A stretch of 64,000 nt of DNA, taken from positions 8,556,001 through 8,620,000 of the forward strand of contig NZ_CP045643.1 of assembly GCF_009498275.1 (NCBI RefSeq), given 5' to 3'. This stretch comes from Streptomyces fagopyri (lineage in GTDB: Bacteria > Actinomycetota > Actinomycetes > Streptomycetales > Streptomycetaceae). Within the stretch, counting starts at the first letter, position 1; each line of letters starts with the position of its first letter. A program made the translations under genes and the position numbers. Below, one piece after another: positions 63,114-64,000 of the stretch. The notes under the pieces were generated by a model, which saw nothing but the letters and a program-made list of their open reading frames with translations, was not told the origin of the DNA and ran no database searches.

Positions 63114-63933
63114 CGTCGTCCACCCGGCCGGCCTCGACCTGCTCGTGGTCCCGCCCCGGGCCCGTACCGGATGGCGGGTGCTGCCCGCCCGGGTCGGCGC
63201 GATGTGCGCGGTGGAGCTGCAGAAACTCCGCCACGACCGCACCGAGTTGTACACCAGGGCGGTGCAACCCGCGCTGTGGCTGCTGATCTTCGGCGAGACC
63301 TTCACCCGGATCAAGGCGATACCCACCGGCGGCATCCCCTACCTCGACTATCTGGCGCCCGGCATCATCGCCCAGTCGGCCATGTTCATCGCCATCTTCT
63401 ACGGGATCATGATCATCTGGGAACGCGACGCGGGGATCCTCACCAAACTCCTCGTCACACCGACGCCGCGCTCGGCGCTCATCACGGGCAAGGCGTTCGC
63501 CGCCGGGGTGAAGGCGCTGATCCAGGCACTCGTGGTGGTCGTCATCGCCGCGCTGCTCGGGGTCGCGATGACCTGGAATCCGCTGCGGCTGCTCGGCGTC
63601 GCGGTGGCCGTCGTCCTCGGCTCCGCCTTCTTCTCCTGCCTCTCGATGACCATCGCGGGCATCGTGCTCACCCGGGACCGGCTGATGGGGATCGGCCAGG
63701 CGATCACGATGCCGCTGTTCTTCGGCTCCAACGCCCTCTACCCGGTGGCCGTCATGCCCGGCTGGCTCCAGGCCGTCAGCAAGATCAACCCCCTGAGCTA
63801 CCAGGTGGACGCGCTGCGGGGCCTGCTGCTCGGAACCCACGCGCACCTGGCCCTCGACTACGGCGTCCTCGTGGTGGCCGCTGCCCTCGGCATCCTGTCC
63901 GCCTCGTCACTGCTGGGCCGTCTGGCGCGCTGA
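63073..63933 (+). CDS. ABC-2 type permease, DrrB-like
   Basis: A 286-residue membrane protein with six hydrophobic segments and the ABC-2 signature region (SMTIAGIVLTRDRLMGIGQAITMPLFFGSNALYPVAVMPGWLQAVSKINPLSYQVDALRGLLLG). With the preceding ATPase it makes a DrrAB-type exporter. ATG 63073 has AGGAGA upstream, inside the ATPase gene. The last 67 bases of the window after it show no gene. Confidence 0.93.
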   Translation: MSEAPAVPRPGSADVVHPAGLDLLVVPPRARTGWRVLPARVGAMCAVELQKLRHDRTELYTRAVQPALWLLIFGETFTRIKAIPTGGIPYLDYLAPGIIAQSAMFIAIFYGIMIIWERDAGILTKLLVTPTPRSALITGKAFAAGVKALIQALVVVVIAALLGVAMTWNPLRLLGVAVAVVLGSAFFSCLSMTIAGIVLTRDRLMGIGQAITMPLFFGSNALYPVAVMPGWLQAVSKINPLSYQVDALRGLLLGTHAHLALDYGVLVVAAALGILSASSLLGRLAR

Positions 63934-64000
63934 CCACCGGGCGACCGGAACGTCCTGCCGGTCGGCCACGCCGGGTAACTTGACCAGATGCAGAGGGTTT

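Overview
The window is high-GC DNA with strongly G/C-biased third codon positions, GTG starts, ATGA/GTGA gene junctions and typical Streptomyces gene families (PopR/ClpP pair, MelC1/MelC2 tyrosinase, DasR-type chitinase promoter, many secreted glycoside hydrolases). It is most likely chromosomal DNA of a Streptomyces species. No rRNA, tRNA, CRISPR array, insertion sequence or prophage was seen.

Left part (1-13 kb): a translationally coupled signalling operon (receiver-PP2C phosphatase, CHASE3 histidine kinase, single-domain response regulator), a diacylglycerol kinase-like protein and a methyltransferase. Next come popR convergent with a clpP3-clpP4 operon, an epoxide hydrolase, and small redox and VOC proteins.

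Middle part (12.5-31 kb): LysR/SDR divergent pair, secreted GH19 chitinase with a DasR-like promoter, ArsR-type regulator, RNase HI, melC1-melC2, an FAD hydroxylase, an MFS-TetR operon with two operator palindromes, AlkB with a LexA-like box, M4 metalloprotease, AIM24 protein, a flavin reductase/TetR divergent pair sharing two operators, and a molybdopterin oxidoreductase.

Carbohydrate island (29.4-51 kb): GH64 beta-1,3-glucanase, GH36 alpha-galactosidase divergent from a ROK regulator, a sugar ABC transporter without its own ATPase, an atypical GH27 with a carbohydrate-binding domain, GH95 fucosidase, GDSL esterase, GH55 exo-beta-1,3-glucanase, a DUF1996 protein, a GH5/GH2-like enzyme with a discoidin domain, and a LacI regulator. 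Four copies of a GAGAGCGCTCTC-type palindrome stand before GH64, GH55, DUF1996 and lacI. They suggest a beta-1,3-glucan regulon that includes the DUF1996 protein; this is the most attractive system in the window.

Right part (51-64 kb): universal stress protein, aldo-keto reductase, a large PAS/GAF/PP2C phosphatase followed by a striking 36-bp tandem repeat array, LysG/LysE amino-acid export pair, MFS exporter, Gfo/Idh/MocA oxidoreductase, and a MarR-ABC drug-efflux operon. Many intergenic spaces carry short degenerate tandem repeats.
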